From assembly GCF_000934605.2 (NCBI RefSeq), contig NZ_CP010897.2, positions 4,526,001 through 4,590,000 on the forward strand: a stretch of DNA of 64,000 nucleotides, in the 5' to 3' direction. Below the pieces are notes generated by a model, which was not told the origin of the DNA, ran no database searches, and saw nothing but the letters and a program-made list of their open reading frames with translations. Made by a program: the position numbers and the translations under genes. Positions 24,152-33,598 of the stretch are shown here, piece after piece (the first letter of the stretch is position 1; each line of letters opens with the position of its first letter). The DNA is from Pandoraea vervacti (lineage in GTDB: Bacteria; Pseudomonadota; Gammaproteobacteria; Burkholderiales; Burkholderiaceae).

Positions 24152-25105
24152 TTAGCCTCCGTTGAGCGGTAAGTCGCGGGCTGTCCAATGCCGAGCGGCG
24201 TCATGGTCGTGATAGACGGGCCGCCGCGCGTGCGTATAGAACCCACACGGGAACATGATTTCGCTTTTCGTGTACTCGGCTTCGAACTCGAGCGGCGAAC
24301 GGTAGCCGAGGCTGCTGTGTAGGCGGCGAGGGTTGTACCAACCTTCGAGGAACCAAAATAGACGACCTCTGGCTTGTTCGTGAGTATCGAAGTGCTCACG
24401 CATGAGCAGTTCCGATTCGAGTGTGCCGAAGAAGGATTCACACATCGCGTTGTCATAACAGTCGCCGGCGGTACCCATCGAAGGGCGTACACCCGCTTCA
24501 CTGCAGCGCCGTCCGAAGGCAATCGACGTATATTGACATCCCTGATCGGAATGCAGAATGACCCCGCGAGCGCGACGTTGTGCGAGCGCCATATCGAGCG
24601 CTCGTAGCATCAATTCCGTGTACAGGTGAGTGGACATCGCCCAGCCTACGATACGCCGGCTGAACACATCAAGCACGACGGCCAGATACAAAAATCCCTC
24701 GCCGCTTGGAATGTAGGTGGCGTCTGCCACCCACAGCACGTTCGGCGCTGCGGCACTGAAGTGGCGACGCACCAGATCAGGAGCTCGCCGGGCTCCCGCG
24801 CGCGCACGCGTCGTGCATTTCCATTGCCTGCGACTGGCCCCGCACAGGCCCGCCAGACGCATGAGCCGCGCGACCCGCTTGCGCCCGACATGCTCGCCTT
24901 CACGTTTAAGCTGGGCATGGATACGCGGCGCGCCATAAGTGCCGCGCGAACTGGCGTGCAGCGTGCGAATACGCGCGAGCAACTGCGCGTCGCGGCACGT
25001 CCGTCTGGACGGTTCTCGCATGAGCCACGCGTAGTAGCCGCTGGTGGAGACTCGCAGCAACCGCGCCATCGTGGCAATGGGCCAGCGGGCCTGGTTCGCC
25101 CTCAT
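24152..25105 (-). CDS. Inner IS3-family transposase OrfB
   Basis: 317 residues, complete. The DDE triad appears as Asp in VADATYIPSGEGFLYLAVVLDVFSRRIVGWA, Asp in VILHSDQGCQYTS, and Glu in DCYDNAMCESFFGTLESEL. An HTH_21-like N-terminus (MARLLRVSTSGYYAWL) precedes it. The C-terminus is longer than usual, running past the standard LGYRSPLEFE block for about 45 residues. Its ATG overlaps the orfA stop (ATGA), consistent with frameshifting or coupling to orfA. Confidence 0.9.
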   Translation of the reverse strand: MRANQARWPIATMARLLRVSTSGYYAWLMREPSRRTCRDAQLLARIRTLHASSRGTYGAPRIHAQLKREGEHVGRKRVARLMRLAGLCGASRRQWKCTTRARAGARRAPDLVRRHFSAAAPNVLWVADATYIPSGEGFLYLAVVLDVFSRRIVGWAMSTHLYTELMLRALDMALAQRRARGVILHSDQGCQYTSIAFGRRCSEAGVRPSMGTAGDCYDNAMCESFFGTLESELLMREHFDTHEQARGRLFWFLEGWYNPRRLHSSLGYRSPLEFEAEYTKSEIMFPCGFYTHARRPVYHDHDAARHWTARDLPLNGG

Positions 25106-25416
25106 GAATCCGTACCTTTGGACGGTACGGCATCCGTCTCCCGAGCGAACCAGGCAGCCGCTCGAGAGAGTATGTCGCGCTCCACCTCGAGTTGGCGCAC
25201 CTTACGGCGCAGCCGTGTCAATTCCTGCCGCTCGGCCGTGGTAAGCCCGTCCTGACGCACACCGGAATCACGATCAGCCTGCGCAACCCAATTGATGATG
25301 CTTTGCGCTGTCGGTTCGAACTCGCGCGCCAACTCCTCAGGCGTACGTCCTGCCTTCACCAATGCCACCATCTGTGCCCGGAACTCCGCCGGGTACGGTG
25401 TTCGATGCTTCCTCAT
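25102..25416 (-). CDS. Inner IS3-family transposase OrfA
   Basis: 104 residues. It is an IS3-type HTH protein (YPAEFRAQMVALVKAGRTPEELAREFEPTAQSIINWVAQAD) with a leucine-zipper-like LRRKVRQLEVERDIL region. GGAGG lies eight bases before the ATG. It binds the element ends and, as OrfAB, forms the active transposase. The reading frame looks intact, so the inner element may be mobile. Confidence 0.88.
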   Translation of the reverse strand: MRKHRTPYPAEFRAQMVALVKAGRTPEELAREFEPTAQSIINWVAQADRDSGVRQDGLTTAERQELTRLRRKVRQLEVERDILSRAAAWFARETDAVPSKGTDS

Positions 25417-26073
25417 GACGACACCTCCTCTTCAAAAAGAATAGGTGTCCGTTTTCACGGGTCAACTTCACCTTGGCCCGGAGCAGTTCGTCCAACTTTT
25501 TTAGGTACGCCACCTCCGCGCGCAGGTATTCGATTTCTTTGAGCAGGTCTTCACGCGCACGCTCGTCGCCGGGCGTCGTCGGCTGGGGTGGCTGTTTGGG
25601 TTGGGACATCTTGGGTGGCCGGCCTTTACGGCGAGGCTTGAGAGCTTCGAAACCACCCTCATGATACTGGCGCTCCCAACGGCTGACACTATTGCCTTCG
25701 CGTAAATCGAACACCGCGCATGTGCGCTGGTACGACAGCTCGTGATGCCACATGTGCTGGAGCACCGACATCTTGAACTCGGCACTATAGGTTTCGTGCT
25801 TCTTGCGAAGCCCTGCGTCGCCATGCTCCCGATAAGCATTCACCCAACGCCGTAGCACCGTACAACCAACACCGTACTTCTGGCTTACATGCCGGCTGCC
25901 ACGCCCACCGTCTAGATATTCACGAACTGCGCGGCGCTTGAACGCCTCGTCGTACTTCGTCATGCAAAAACCCCCAAGGGTTGGATTTATGTCCAACTCT
26001 TGGGGGTCAGTTCAAACTTCGACCGCCCGTTTGTTTTTCGGCGACACAAGCCGTCACCGCGCATCGGTGTGCC

Positions 26074-28986
26074 TCAGACCGGCCCAGCCTCGGCGAACAC
26101 CGAATCCCACAGCGCCATCACCGCATCGCGTTCGGCCTCGATGTCGGCCGCGGGCACGCGCGCCGCTTCCACGCCGTCGAGCCGCAACTTGTGCTGGCGC
26201 TTGCGATAGGTCCGATACGCCGCCGCTGCCGCGTCGGCCAGCGTCGCGTCGATCAGCCCAAGCTGCGCCGCTTCGCGCAGCAACGCGATGTTGCCCGCAT
26301 TGCGCAGCAGCGCCGGGTGCGCCCCCGAGTGCAACAGCACCAGATATTGCACGGTGAACTCGATATCCACCATGCCTCCGCGGTCGTGCTTGAGGTCGAA
26401 GAGCTTCGACGGGTTCGGATGCCCTTCGAGCACCTTGCGGCGCATGGCCACGATTTCCTGCGCGAGCGGCAATGCCTCGCGCGGCGTCGCCAGGACCTGC
26501 GCACGGATGTTCTCGAACGCCGCACCGATGGTTTCGTCGCCCGCGCAAAACCGCGCCCGCGTGAGCGCCTGATGCTCCCAGACCCACGCCGTATTCGCAT
26601 TGCCCTCGCGGAACTGGTACTGACGGAAGCTCTCGATGTTGGTTACCAGCAAACCCGACAAGCCGTTGGGTCGCAGGCGCAAATCGACATCGAACAACAT
26701 GCCGGCTCCCGTGTGCGTGGTCAGCCACGTGACGAAACGCCGGGCGAGCGCGGCGTAGGCGTCCGGCGCACGGTCGTCGTCATCGTCGTAAAGAAAGATG
26801 AGATCGAGGTCGGACGCATAGCCCAGCTCCTTGCCGCCGAGCTTGCCGTAGGCAATGACGGAGAAGCGGGGCACTTCGCGATGCCGCGTGGCCACATGCG
26901 GCCAGACCGTGGAGATCGTCACATCGACGATGATGTCCGCCAGCTCGGAGAGCCGGTCGCCGATGGCTTCCACCGACAACGTGCCTTGCAGGTCGAGCAG
27001 CAGGATGCGGAAGACTTCGGCGTGATGCGCGCGCCGCAAAATGTCCATCTGCACTTCGACGTTGCCCGCCGCGCCCGCCGCATTGAGACTCAGCAGCAAC
27101 TGCGTCTTGAACGACGGCCAGTCGAAGGGTGCTGCCAGCGCCTCGTCGTCGAGCAGTTCGTCGAGCAATTGCGGATGGCTGATCAGATAGCCTGCCGCCC
27201 AGCGCGAGCCCGCCAGCACCTTGACCACGCGTTCCAGCGCACGCGGGTACTCGGTGAGCAACGCCAGATACGAACTGCGACGACTGATGGTCGAGAGCAG
27301 GTCGAGCATGCGCGCGAGCACGGCATCGGCCTCGCCCGTGCCCGCCGCGCCTTCGACCGCGCGTTGCACGAGTTGGTCGAAGCGCCGACGACTCATCTCG
27401 CCGAGCGCCTTGTAGCGCGACGACGTCCAGACCGCACGCAGGCGATCGAGCGCTCCTTCGGCGTCGGAGAAGCCCAGGCGCGCGAGCTGATTGCCCAGAT
27501 CGCCCGTCTGCGCCTCGTCGGCCAGACATTCGCTCCAGAGCTCCGGCGGGCATTCGCAGTCACCGCTGCCGCCTTTGTTTGCGCCGCCTTTGTTTGCACT
27601 GCCATTGGCCTTGTCCGCGAAGATTTCATCGAACTGACCGGCGACGAACTCGCGGTGCTCGTCGAGCACGGTCATGAACGTCGCTTCATCCGGAAAGCCC
27701 ATGGCGCGCGCCACTGCGAGACGGTCGTCGCCCGGGCCCGGCAGGATGTGCGTTTGCGCGTCTTCCAGATACTGAATCCGGTGTTCGAGCCTGCGCAGGA
27801 AGACATACGCGTTCGCCAGCGCCTCGGCCACGCTTTGCGCCAGCCACCCTCGCCGGGCGGCCACGCCCAGCACGGCAAGCGTCGGCCGTACGCGTAATTC
27901 CGGCTCCTGCCCGCCGCGAATCAGCTGGAAGACCTGCGCCGAGAACTCCACCTCGCGAATGCCGCCGCGCCCGAGCTTGATGTCGTTGATGCGCGCGGGT
28001 TTGGCCCGCGCACGGCGCTCGGCTTCATGCCGGATTTGCTCATGCAGCGCGCGAATCGCGCCAATCACGCCATAGTCCAGATACCGGCGGAACACGAACG
28101 GCTGAACCAGCGAGCTCAGCAGCCGCTCGATGCGTCTGCCCGGCTCACTGGCGAGCTCGGACACCAGCCGTCCCTTGATCCACGCGTAGCGCTCCCACTC
28201 GCGGCCCTGCACGTAGAAATACTCTTCGAGCATCGGCAGGCTGCAGACGAGCGGCCCCGAATCGCCATTGGGGCGCAAGCGCATGTCTACCCGGAACACG
28301 TAGCCGTCCGGTGTGAGCTCGGAGATCAGGCCGATCAGCTTGCGGCCGAGCTTCGTGAAGAATTCGTGGTTGGAGAGCAGGCGCAGCCGCCCGGCGGCGG
28401 CTGGATCGGCGTCGTCCGGCGCCGTGGTGTCGCCATCGTCCTCATACAGGAAGATCAGATCGATGTCGGAAGACACGTTCAGTTCGCGCCCGCCGAGCTT
28501 GCCCATCCCGACTACGCCCAGCGTCTGGCGCTGCCCTTCCGCGTTGCGCGGCACACCGTGAATGGCTTCGAGTTCGCGCGAAAGCACCGCGATGCCCGCC
28601 TGAACGGCGAATTCGGCAAGCGCCGTCATGGCTTCGGTCACTTCGGACAATTCGGCGCGCCCGTCCAGATCGCGCTGCATGACGGTGCACAACGCCTCGA
28701 CGCGCAGCACGCGCAAGGCCCGCGTGAGCGCCGCCTCGTCGAGACCGCAGGCGCCGGAGGGCTGCTCGGGCGGCGAGAGCTGCGTGCCGGTAATGGCTTC
28801 GAAACGACGCGCGAGCCAGCGGGCGTCGACGGGGTGCTCCGCGAGCGTCGGCAGCGCCTCGGCCAGCGCCGGACGGCTCGCGAGCATGCGCGCGGCATAT
28901 CGCGAGTAGGACTGAATATCGATCGGGGTTTCGGGTGAACTCACTGGCGGGGTTCCGGTCAGCAAAGGATGAAGAGACTTTCGCAT
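26074..28986 (-). CDS. glnE: Bifunctional glutamine synthetase adenylyltransferase/deadenylylase
   Basis: About 970 residues. GlnE adenylylates and deadenylylates glutamine synthetase in response to PII. It contains two nucleotidyltransferase domains: GMGKLGGRELNVSSDIDLIFLYED near residue 160, and AYGKLGGKELGYASDLDLIFLYDD near residue 700. A central linker includes an NKGG repeat. I started at MRKSLHPLLTG; in-frame ATGs at 29046 and 29094 give longer proteins but have no better ribosome site. It is divergent from the yhdP-like gene. Its 3' end is 60 bases from the nested IS. Confidence 0.95.
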   Translation of the reverse strand: MRKSLHPLLTGTPPVSSPETPIDIQSYSRYAARMLASRPALAEALPTLAEHPVDARWLARRFEAITGTQLSPPEQPSGACGLDEAALTRALRVLRVEALCTVMQRDLDGRAELSEVTEAMTALAEFAVQAGIAVLSRELEAIHGVPRNAEGQRQTLGVVGMGKLGGRELNVSSDIDLIFLYEDDGDTTAPDDADPAAAGRLRLLSNHEFFTKLGRKLIGLISELTPDGYVFRVDMRLRPNGDSGPLVCSLPMLEEYFYVQGREWERYAWIKGRLVSELASEPGRRIERLLSSLVQPFVFRRYLDYGVIGAIRALHEQIRHEAERRARAKPARINDIKLGRGGIREVEFSAQVFQLIRGGQEPELRVRPTLAVLGVAARRGWLAQSVAEALANAYVFLRRLEHRIQYLEDAQTHILPGPGDDRLAVARAMGFPDEATFMTVLDEHREFVAGQFDEIFADKANGSANKGGANKGGSGDCECPPELWSECLADEAQTGDLGNQLARLGFSDAEGALDRLRAVWTSSRYKALGEMSRRRFDQLVQRAVEGAAGTGEADAVLARMLDLLSTISRRSSYLALLTEYPRALERVVKVLAGSRWAAGYLISHPQLLDELLDDEALAAPFDWPSFKTQLLLSLNAAGAAGNVEVQMDILRRAHHAEVFRILLLDLQGTLSVEAIGDRLSELADIIVDVTISTVWPHVATRHREVPRFSVIAYGKLGGKELGYASDLDLIFLYDDDDDRAPDAYAALARRFVTWLTTHTGAGMLFDVDLRLRPNGLSGLLVTNIESFRQYQFREGNANTAWVWEHQALTRARFCAGDETIGAAFENIRAQVLATPREALPLAQEIVAMRRKVLEGHPNPSKLFDLKHDRGGMVDIEFTVQYLVLLHSGAHPALLRNAGNIALLREAAQLGLIDATLADAAAAAYRTYRKRQHKLRLDGVEAARVPAADIEAERDAVMALWDSVFAEAGPV

Positions 28987-29115
28987 GCTTACCTGGGCGC
29001 GATGAGACGCCGGATCACATGTCTGTTTCTGCGACGGCCGGGCCATCGGGCGGCCTTGGGCTTGTGTTACAGTCTTTGCCACAGAAACTACCACATTACC
29101 TCGTAGACGCGCAGC

Positions 29116-32100
29116 ATGACCGACCGTAAGCCGCCCGCCTCGCCCACTGCGACCCGGTCCTGGTTCTCGTCACTGCCGCGTGGCTTGCGCCTGGGTCTGG
29201 AATGGCTGCTGGCGCTCGTCGTCATCGTCTACTTCGGACTCGGCGCCGTCATCCTCGCGACCCGGTACGTCATCCTTCCCCGTGTGTCGGACTACCGCCC
29301 GCAAATCGAGGCGGCGGCCACCCGCGCCATCGGGTTGCCCGTCACGATCGGCAAAGTCGACGCCGACTGGCGCGGCTGGCATCCCTATCTGACGCTGGAA
29401 GACGTTCGCATTACGCCACCGGCGCAGGGCACGCCTCCCAAGGCGTCGACGATTGCCCGCGTGGTGGCGCCCCTGCGTCGCCACGCGGCCACGGCTTCCG
29501 GCGCCGCAGCCGCCCCCGAGCCTGCCTCCGCGTCGGCCGCCGCCGGTTCCGGCAATCCGCCAGTGAGCTATGCCCCGCCGGGGGCGCCGCCGCCCGTGGA
29601 GCCTAGCCTCACGCTCCACCGGCTCGACGCCGTGCTCTCGTGGACCAGCCTGATTCACTTCGACGTGCGCCTGTCGAATCTCACGCTGCATGAACCGGAC
29701 GTGACGGTCGAGCGCCGCGCCGACGGCTCGATCCTCGTCGCGGGCATACCGGTGTCGGGCAACGCGAAGACGGACGACACGCAGGCCGCCGACTGGCTCA
29801 TGCGTCAGGCGCGCATCGTCGTGCGCCACGGCACCGTGCGCTGGCGCGACGCCACGCGCGACGTGCCGGAGGTCGTCCTCACGGAAGTCAACGCCATGCT
29901 GCGCAATCGTGGCTTCGAGCATCGCTTCGGTATGCAGGCAAATCCGCCGCCCGGCATTGTCGCGCCGCTGGACATCCGGGCACGCTTCACCAATCCGTTG
30001 TTCGCACGCCCGGGTGAGGTCAAGCGCTGGCGCGGGCAGATTTACGGCGACGTCGGCACCCTCGACGTGGCCGAACTGGCGCGGTACGTGGCGCTCCCGG
30101 GCAAGGATTCGCGCGGGCGCATCGCCGCACGCGCCTGGGTCGACTTCGATAACGGCATCGTGACAGGCGCCACGCTGCGGGCGGCCGGGGCCGACACGTC
30201 AGTACAACTGGCCGACGATTTGCCGCCCCTCACTTTCGACGCCACGCAGGGTCGTATCGACTTGAGCCGTGTCGGCGCACCGGCCGACTCCGCCGACTCA
30301 GCCGGTTCGGGCTGGAAACTGCGGGCGCGCGAGCTGAGCTTGCAAGCCGCCGGCCGCCCCACGCTCGATGTGCCCGAGCTGAGCGGCAGCTTCACGCCCG
30401 GCAGCGCCGGGCACGGCCTGCACGCGGCCGTTGCCGGTCAGCGCTTCGACATCGGTGCGGCCATGGCGCTCGTGCCGTCGCTGCCGATCGATCCGCAGAC
30501 GCGCGACATGCTCGCCAGCTTCCGCCCGCGCGGGCGCGTGTCGAACTTCAACGTCACCTATCAGGCGCCCCGGCCCCACGGCCCGACCAACTGGCGCGAC
30601 CTGCCGGGCATCAAGCAACTGCCCCCCGAGCGCGAGCGCTATCGCGTCGTCGCCGATTTCGAGAATCTCGGCATCGACAGCCAGCCGGCGCCGGCGGCGC
30701 AGGCGCGCCCGAATTCCCCCAACGCGGGACGCCCCGGCTTCGTGAATCTGAGCGGCCATGTCGACGCGGACCAGACACGCGGCAGCCTCTCGCTCAATGC
30801 GAAGAACGCCACACTCGACTTTCCCGGGCGCTTCGACCAGCCGCGCATCGATCTCGACACGCTCACGGCGCGTACGTCGTGGCGCGTCTCTCATTCGGCG
30901 ACCCAACGCGACGCGCCTGCCAACGTGCAGGTTCGCCTCGACGCCGTCCACCTGCAAAATCCCGAACTCACGGGCGACATCAGCGGCACATGGCAAAACG
31001 GCGGCAAGGGCAACGGTATCGTCGATCTGAAGGGCACGATCGTTCGCGCCAACGCCAATGCCGTGCCGCGCTATCTGCCCACGGATATCGGCGCGAGCGT
31101 GCGCGATTATTTGCAGCGGGCGCTGATGGCGGGCACCGTGCAGAATGCGCCGTTCGCCGTGCAGGGCGATCTCGAAGACTTTCCCTACGGCAAGGGCGGC
31201 GGCAAATTCCGTATCGATATTCCGCTGGCGGACGTGACGTTCAATCCTTCGCCGTTGCGTCCGGGTCATACGGAAGTGTGGCCGCCGTTCGAGAAAGTAC
31301 GGGGCAATCTGCGTTTCGACGCCGACAAGCTGCACATCGCCATCGACAGCGGCTCGGTCTACGGTGTGACGCTCACGCAGGTGCAGGGCGACATCAACGA
31401 CATCGGGCAGGACGACTCCACACTCACGCTCAAGGGCGACGCGCGCGGTCCCGCGATGGACTTCGTCAAATATCTGAATGCCAGCCCGGTAGGCCACTGG
31501 ATCGGCGACTTCACCGACGAGACGAAGGCGAATGGCACGGCGCAACTCGCCATGCAGTTGTCCATGCCGCTCGAGCATACCGAGCGCTCGAAGGTGACCG
31601 GCCGCGCGCGCTTCCTGCGCAACGACATTACCCTGCTCAACGGGCTGCCGACCTTCGGCGCGGTCGATGGCGAACTGGCCTTCAACGAGCGCGGCATCTC
31701 GCTCGAGAACCTGCGCGGCACGTTTCTCGGCGGCGAGGTACGCGCTTCGGGCGGTAGTCGCGACGACGGCACGATCGTGCTGAACGTCAACGGACAGATG
31801 AGTGCGCAAGGATTGCGCGAGAACCGGGAGAACGCCACGCTGGCGCAACTGGCCAAGCGCATGACCGGCAGCACGCCGTATACCGCGACGGTGACCGTGC
31901 GTCAGGGCATGACGGATGTGGCGGTGCAGTCGACGCTGGCGGGACTGGCCGTGAACTTGCCGGCCCCGCTCGGCAAGAGCGCGGAGACGTCGCTGCCGGC
32001 GCGCTTCACGATGCGTCCGCAGGCGGGCTCGCCAGCCACGGGCGGGCGCCGCATCGATACGCTCGACTTCGCCATCGGCAGCGTGCAGGCGAATTACGTC

Positions 32101-33543
32101 CAGCAACGCAATGGCGCACGCGTGGAGGTGCTGCGGGGCGGCATCGGTATCAACCAGCCCGTGCCCGCGCCGCGTGAGGGCGTGCAGGCCAGCGCCCAGT
32201 TCGACACCCTCGACGTGGACGCCTGGCGAAACGTGATCGCCTCGCTCGGCAGCGACGCCGTGACGCCCGGCACGCAAGGCACGCCGCCCGCGCCAGCCGC
32301 AACGGCGGCCGCCGCCCGCGACGAGTTCGGCGCCATCACCCCGTATCTGCCCACGCGCCTCGCCTTGCATGCGAAGCAAGTGCGTCTGTTGTCGCGTCAG
32401 TGGCCGGAACTGGTGGTCGGCGCGCAGCGCAACGAGCGCGACTGGCAGGTGAGCCTGGCCTCCGAACTGGTCTCCGGTTTCGCCGAATGGCAGGCGCCGA
32501 ACGACAAGAGTCCTTCCGGGGCGATCCGCGCTCGCCTGGCCAAACTGGTGATTCCGCGTGAAGACCACGGCAGCGATGTGCTCACGCAGGTGCTCGACGA
32601 GCCGAGCGACGAATTCCCCGCCATCGATCTGGTCGCCAACGACTTCGTGCTGCGCGACAAGCCATTGGGACGCCTGCAACTCAATGCCCACAACGACACG
32701 GAAGACGGCGTGCCGGTCTGGCAGCTCACCAAGCTGGAACTGAGCAACAGCGCCGCCACATTGGACGTGAAGGGCAACTGGCGCACGTCGCGCCGCAGGG
32801 CAGCGGCCGCGGCGGCAGGCGGCGAAGACATCCCGCGTCGCACCGTTCTGGACTTCAACCTCGACGTAAAGGACGCGGGCGGTCTGCTCGACCGGCTCGG
32901 TCTGCCCAAAACGCTCAAGGACGGCTCGGGTACGGTCTCCGGCCGTTTCGGATGGCGCGGAGGCCCCGACGCCATCGACTATCCGACGCTGGGCGGTCGC
33001 GTCGCGATCGATCTCAAGCGCGGCCAGATCCTGAAGGCCGACCCCGGCCTCGCCAAATTGCTGGGCATTCTGTCGGTGCAGACCCTGGCCAAGATCCTGA
33101 CGTTCGACTTCAATAGCGTGCTCGGCAGCGGTCTGCCGTTCGACAGCATCGACGGCAACGTGACAATGCAGGGTGGTGTGGCGAATACCAGCGACCTGAC
33201 GATCAACGCCAACGCCGCGACCATCAAGATCGACGGCCACACCGACCTCGCGCGCGAGACGCAGGACCTCAATGTGCTGGTGCTGCCGAAGATCAACGCG
33301 GCGTCGGCCTCGCTCGCCTGGGCGATCATCAATCCGGCGCTGGGTATCGGGTCGTTCTTCGCGCAGTTGGCGCTGGGCGACCAGCTCTCCCGCACGCTCT
33401 CGACGACTTATCACGTCACCGGCTCCTGGGACAATCCGGTCATCGGACAGGGAAGCGGCAATAAGAGTAAGATCAACGCATCCCCGGACGCCCGGCCGGA
33501 GGCGCAAAACAACGTCCAGCCGACCGGCATGCGCGGCCACTGA
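29116..33543 (+). CDS. yhdP: YhdP-family AsmA-like protein (TIGR02099)
   Basis: 1475 residues. A short basic N-terminus is followed by one signal-anchor membrane helix (LEWLLALVVIVYFGLGAVILAT) and a very long beta-rich periplasmic part of the AsmA-like repeat type. The C-terminal block with GRVAIDLKRGQILKADPGLAKLLGILSVQTL and GIGSFFAQLALGDQLSRTLSTTYHVTGSWDNP is the family end. E. coli YhdP takes part in phospholipid transport to the outer membrane and in its permeability barrier. It is divergent from glnE, the usual Burkholderiales position, and precedes the nitrilase gene by 55 bases. Confidence 0.92.
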   Translation: MTDRKPPASPTATRSWFSSLPRGLRLGLEWLLALVVIVYFGLGAVILATRYVILPRVSDYRPQIEAAATRAIGLPVTIGKVDADWRGWHPYLTLEDVRITPPAQGTPPKASTIARVVAPLRRHAATASGAAAAPEPASASAAAGSGNPPVSYAPPGAPPPVEPSLTLHRLDAVLSWTSLIHFDVRLSNLTLHEPDVTVERRADGSILVAGIPVSGNAKTDDTQAADWLMRQARIVVRHGTVRWRDATRDVPEVVLTEVNAMLRNRGFEHRFGMQANPPPGIVAPLDIRARFTNPLFARPGEVKRWRGQIYGDVGTLDVAELARYVALPGKDSRGRIAARAWVDFDNGIVTGATLRAAGADTSVQLADDLPPLTFDATQGRIDLSRVGAPADSADSAGSGWKLRARELSLQAAGRPTLDVPELSGSFTPGSAGHGLHAAVAGQRFDIGAAMALVPSLPIDPQTRDMLASFRPRGRVSNFNVTYQAPRPHGPTNWRDLPGIKQLPPERERYRVVADFENLGIDSQPAPAAQARPNSPNAGRPGFVNLSGHVDADQTRGSLSLNAKNATLDFPGRFDQPRIDLDTLTARTSWRVSHSATQRDAPANVQVRLDAVHLQNPELTGDISGTWQNGGKGNGIVDLKGTIVRANANAVPRYLPTDIGASVRDYLQRALMAGTVQNAPFAVQGDLEDFPYGKGGGKFRIDIPLADVTFNPSPLRPGHTEVWPPFEKVRGNLRFDADKLHIAIDSGSVYGVTLTQVQGDINDIGQDDSTLTLKGDARGPAMDFVKYLNASPVGHWIGDFTDETKANGTAQLAMQLSMPLEHTERSKVTGRARFLRNDITLLNGLPTFGAVDGELAFNERGISLENLRGTFLGGEVRASGGSRDDGTIVLNVNGQMSAQGLRENRENATLAQLAKRMTGSTPYTATVTVRQGMTDVAVQSTLAGLAVNLPAPLGKSAETSLPARFTMRPQAGSPATGGRRIDTLDFAIGSVQANYVQQRNGARVEVLRGGIGINQPVPAPREGVQASAQFDTLDVDAWRNVIASLGSDAVTPGTQGTPPAPAATAAAARDEFGAITPYLPTRLALHAKQVRLLSRQWPELVVGAQRNERDWQVSLASELVSGFAEWQAPNDKSPSGAIRARLAKLVIPREDHGSDVLTQVLDEPSDEFPAIDLVANDFVLRDKPLGRLQLNAHNDTEDGVPVWQLTKLELSNSAATLDVKGNWRTSRRRAAAAAAGGEDIPRRTVLDFNLDVKDAGGLLDRLGLPKTLKDGSGTVSGRFGWRGGPDAIDYPTLGGRVAIDLKRGQILKADPGLAKLLGILSVQTLAKILTFDFNSVLGSGLPFDSIDGNVTMQGGVANTSDLTINANAATIKIDGHTDLARETQDLNVLVLPKINAASASLAWAIINPALGIGSFFAQLALGDQLSRTLSTTYHVTGSWDNPVIGQGSGNKSKINASPDARPEAQNNVQPTGMRGH

Positions 33544-33598
33544 GCGCACACCGGGAAATCGCTACCGCAACGATCATCGCCCCGAAAACCGCTATTTC

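Larger units (their letters stand above)
24100..25470 (-). mobile_element. Inner IS3-family element (1371 bp) within the IS150-like element
   Basis: Inverted ends TGAAGTTGCCCCG (from 24100) and, read inward from 25470, TGAAGTTGACCCG. A 3-bp duplication CCT flanks it (24097-24099 and 25471-25473). It holds complete orfA and orfB on the minus strand, overlapping by ATGA. It is younger than the outer element it interrupts. The exact IS3 subgroup is not certain; the proteins resemble the IS3 group more than IS150. Confidence 0.9.
24062..25963 (-). pseudogene. Outer IS150-like OrfA, interrupted by the inner IS
   Basis: OrfA starts at MTKYDEAFKRRAVREYL (ATG at 25963) with helix-turn-helix segments, a GRPPKMSQPKQPPQP linker and a leucine-zipper-like LKKLDELLRAK. 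At 25471 the inner element cuts it. The remaining eleven codons of the tail (EQTAPKKKRKR and stop) lie at 24062-24099. Joined, they give a 175-residue OrfA ending in the basic tail usual for IS150 relatives. The downstream frameshift run is intact but no longer connected to the upstream part. Confidence 0.85.
23198..26014 (-). mobile_element. IS150-like IS3-family element carrying a nested IS
   Basis: The ends are near-perfect inverted repeats: TGAACTGACCCCGTAAAGTT on the left, and TGAACTGACCCCCAAGAGTT read inward from the right. A 3-bp target duplication AAC flanks it (23195-23197 and 26015-26017). Without the nested element 24100-25470 and one CCT copy it would be 1443 bp, the length of the IS150 archetype. 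Its orfA is interrupted, so it is probably not autonomous. It sits in the recN terminator loop. Confidence 0.92.
23181..26038 (+). terminator. recN intrinsic terminator, split by insertion sequence
   Basis: The left stem CAAACGGGCGG is at 23181-23191 and the right stem CCGCCCGTTTG at 26023-26033, followed by TTTTT. When the element 23198-26014 and one AAC duplicate are removed they form a perfect 11-bp stem 65 bases after recN. The insertion point is in the loop. As it stands, the two arms are about 2.8 kb apart. Confidence 0.8.

Noticed and set aside
23198..26014. Composite transposon with cargo genes
   Set aside because: The 2.8-kb unit contains only transposase genes; it is one IS inside another, each with its own target duplication.
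30298..33549. 1083-residue minus-strand ORF opposite the yhdP-like gene
   Set aside because: Low-complexity Arg/His/Ala sequence with no recognisable motif; an antisense shadow of a long GC-rich gene.
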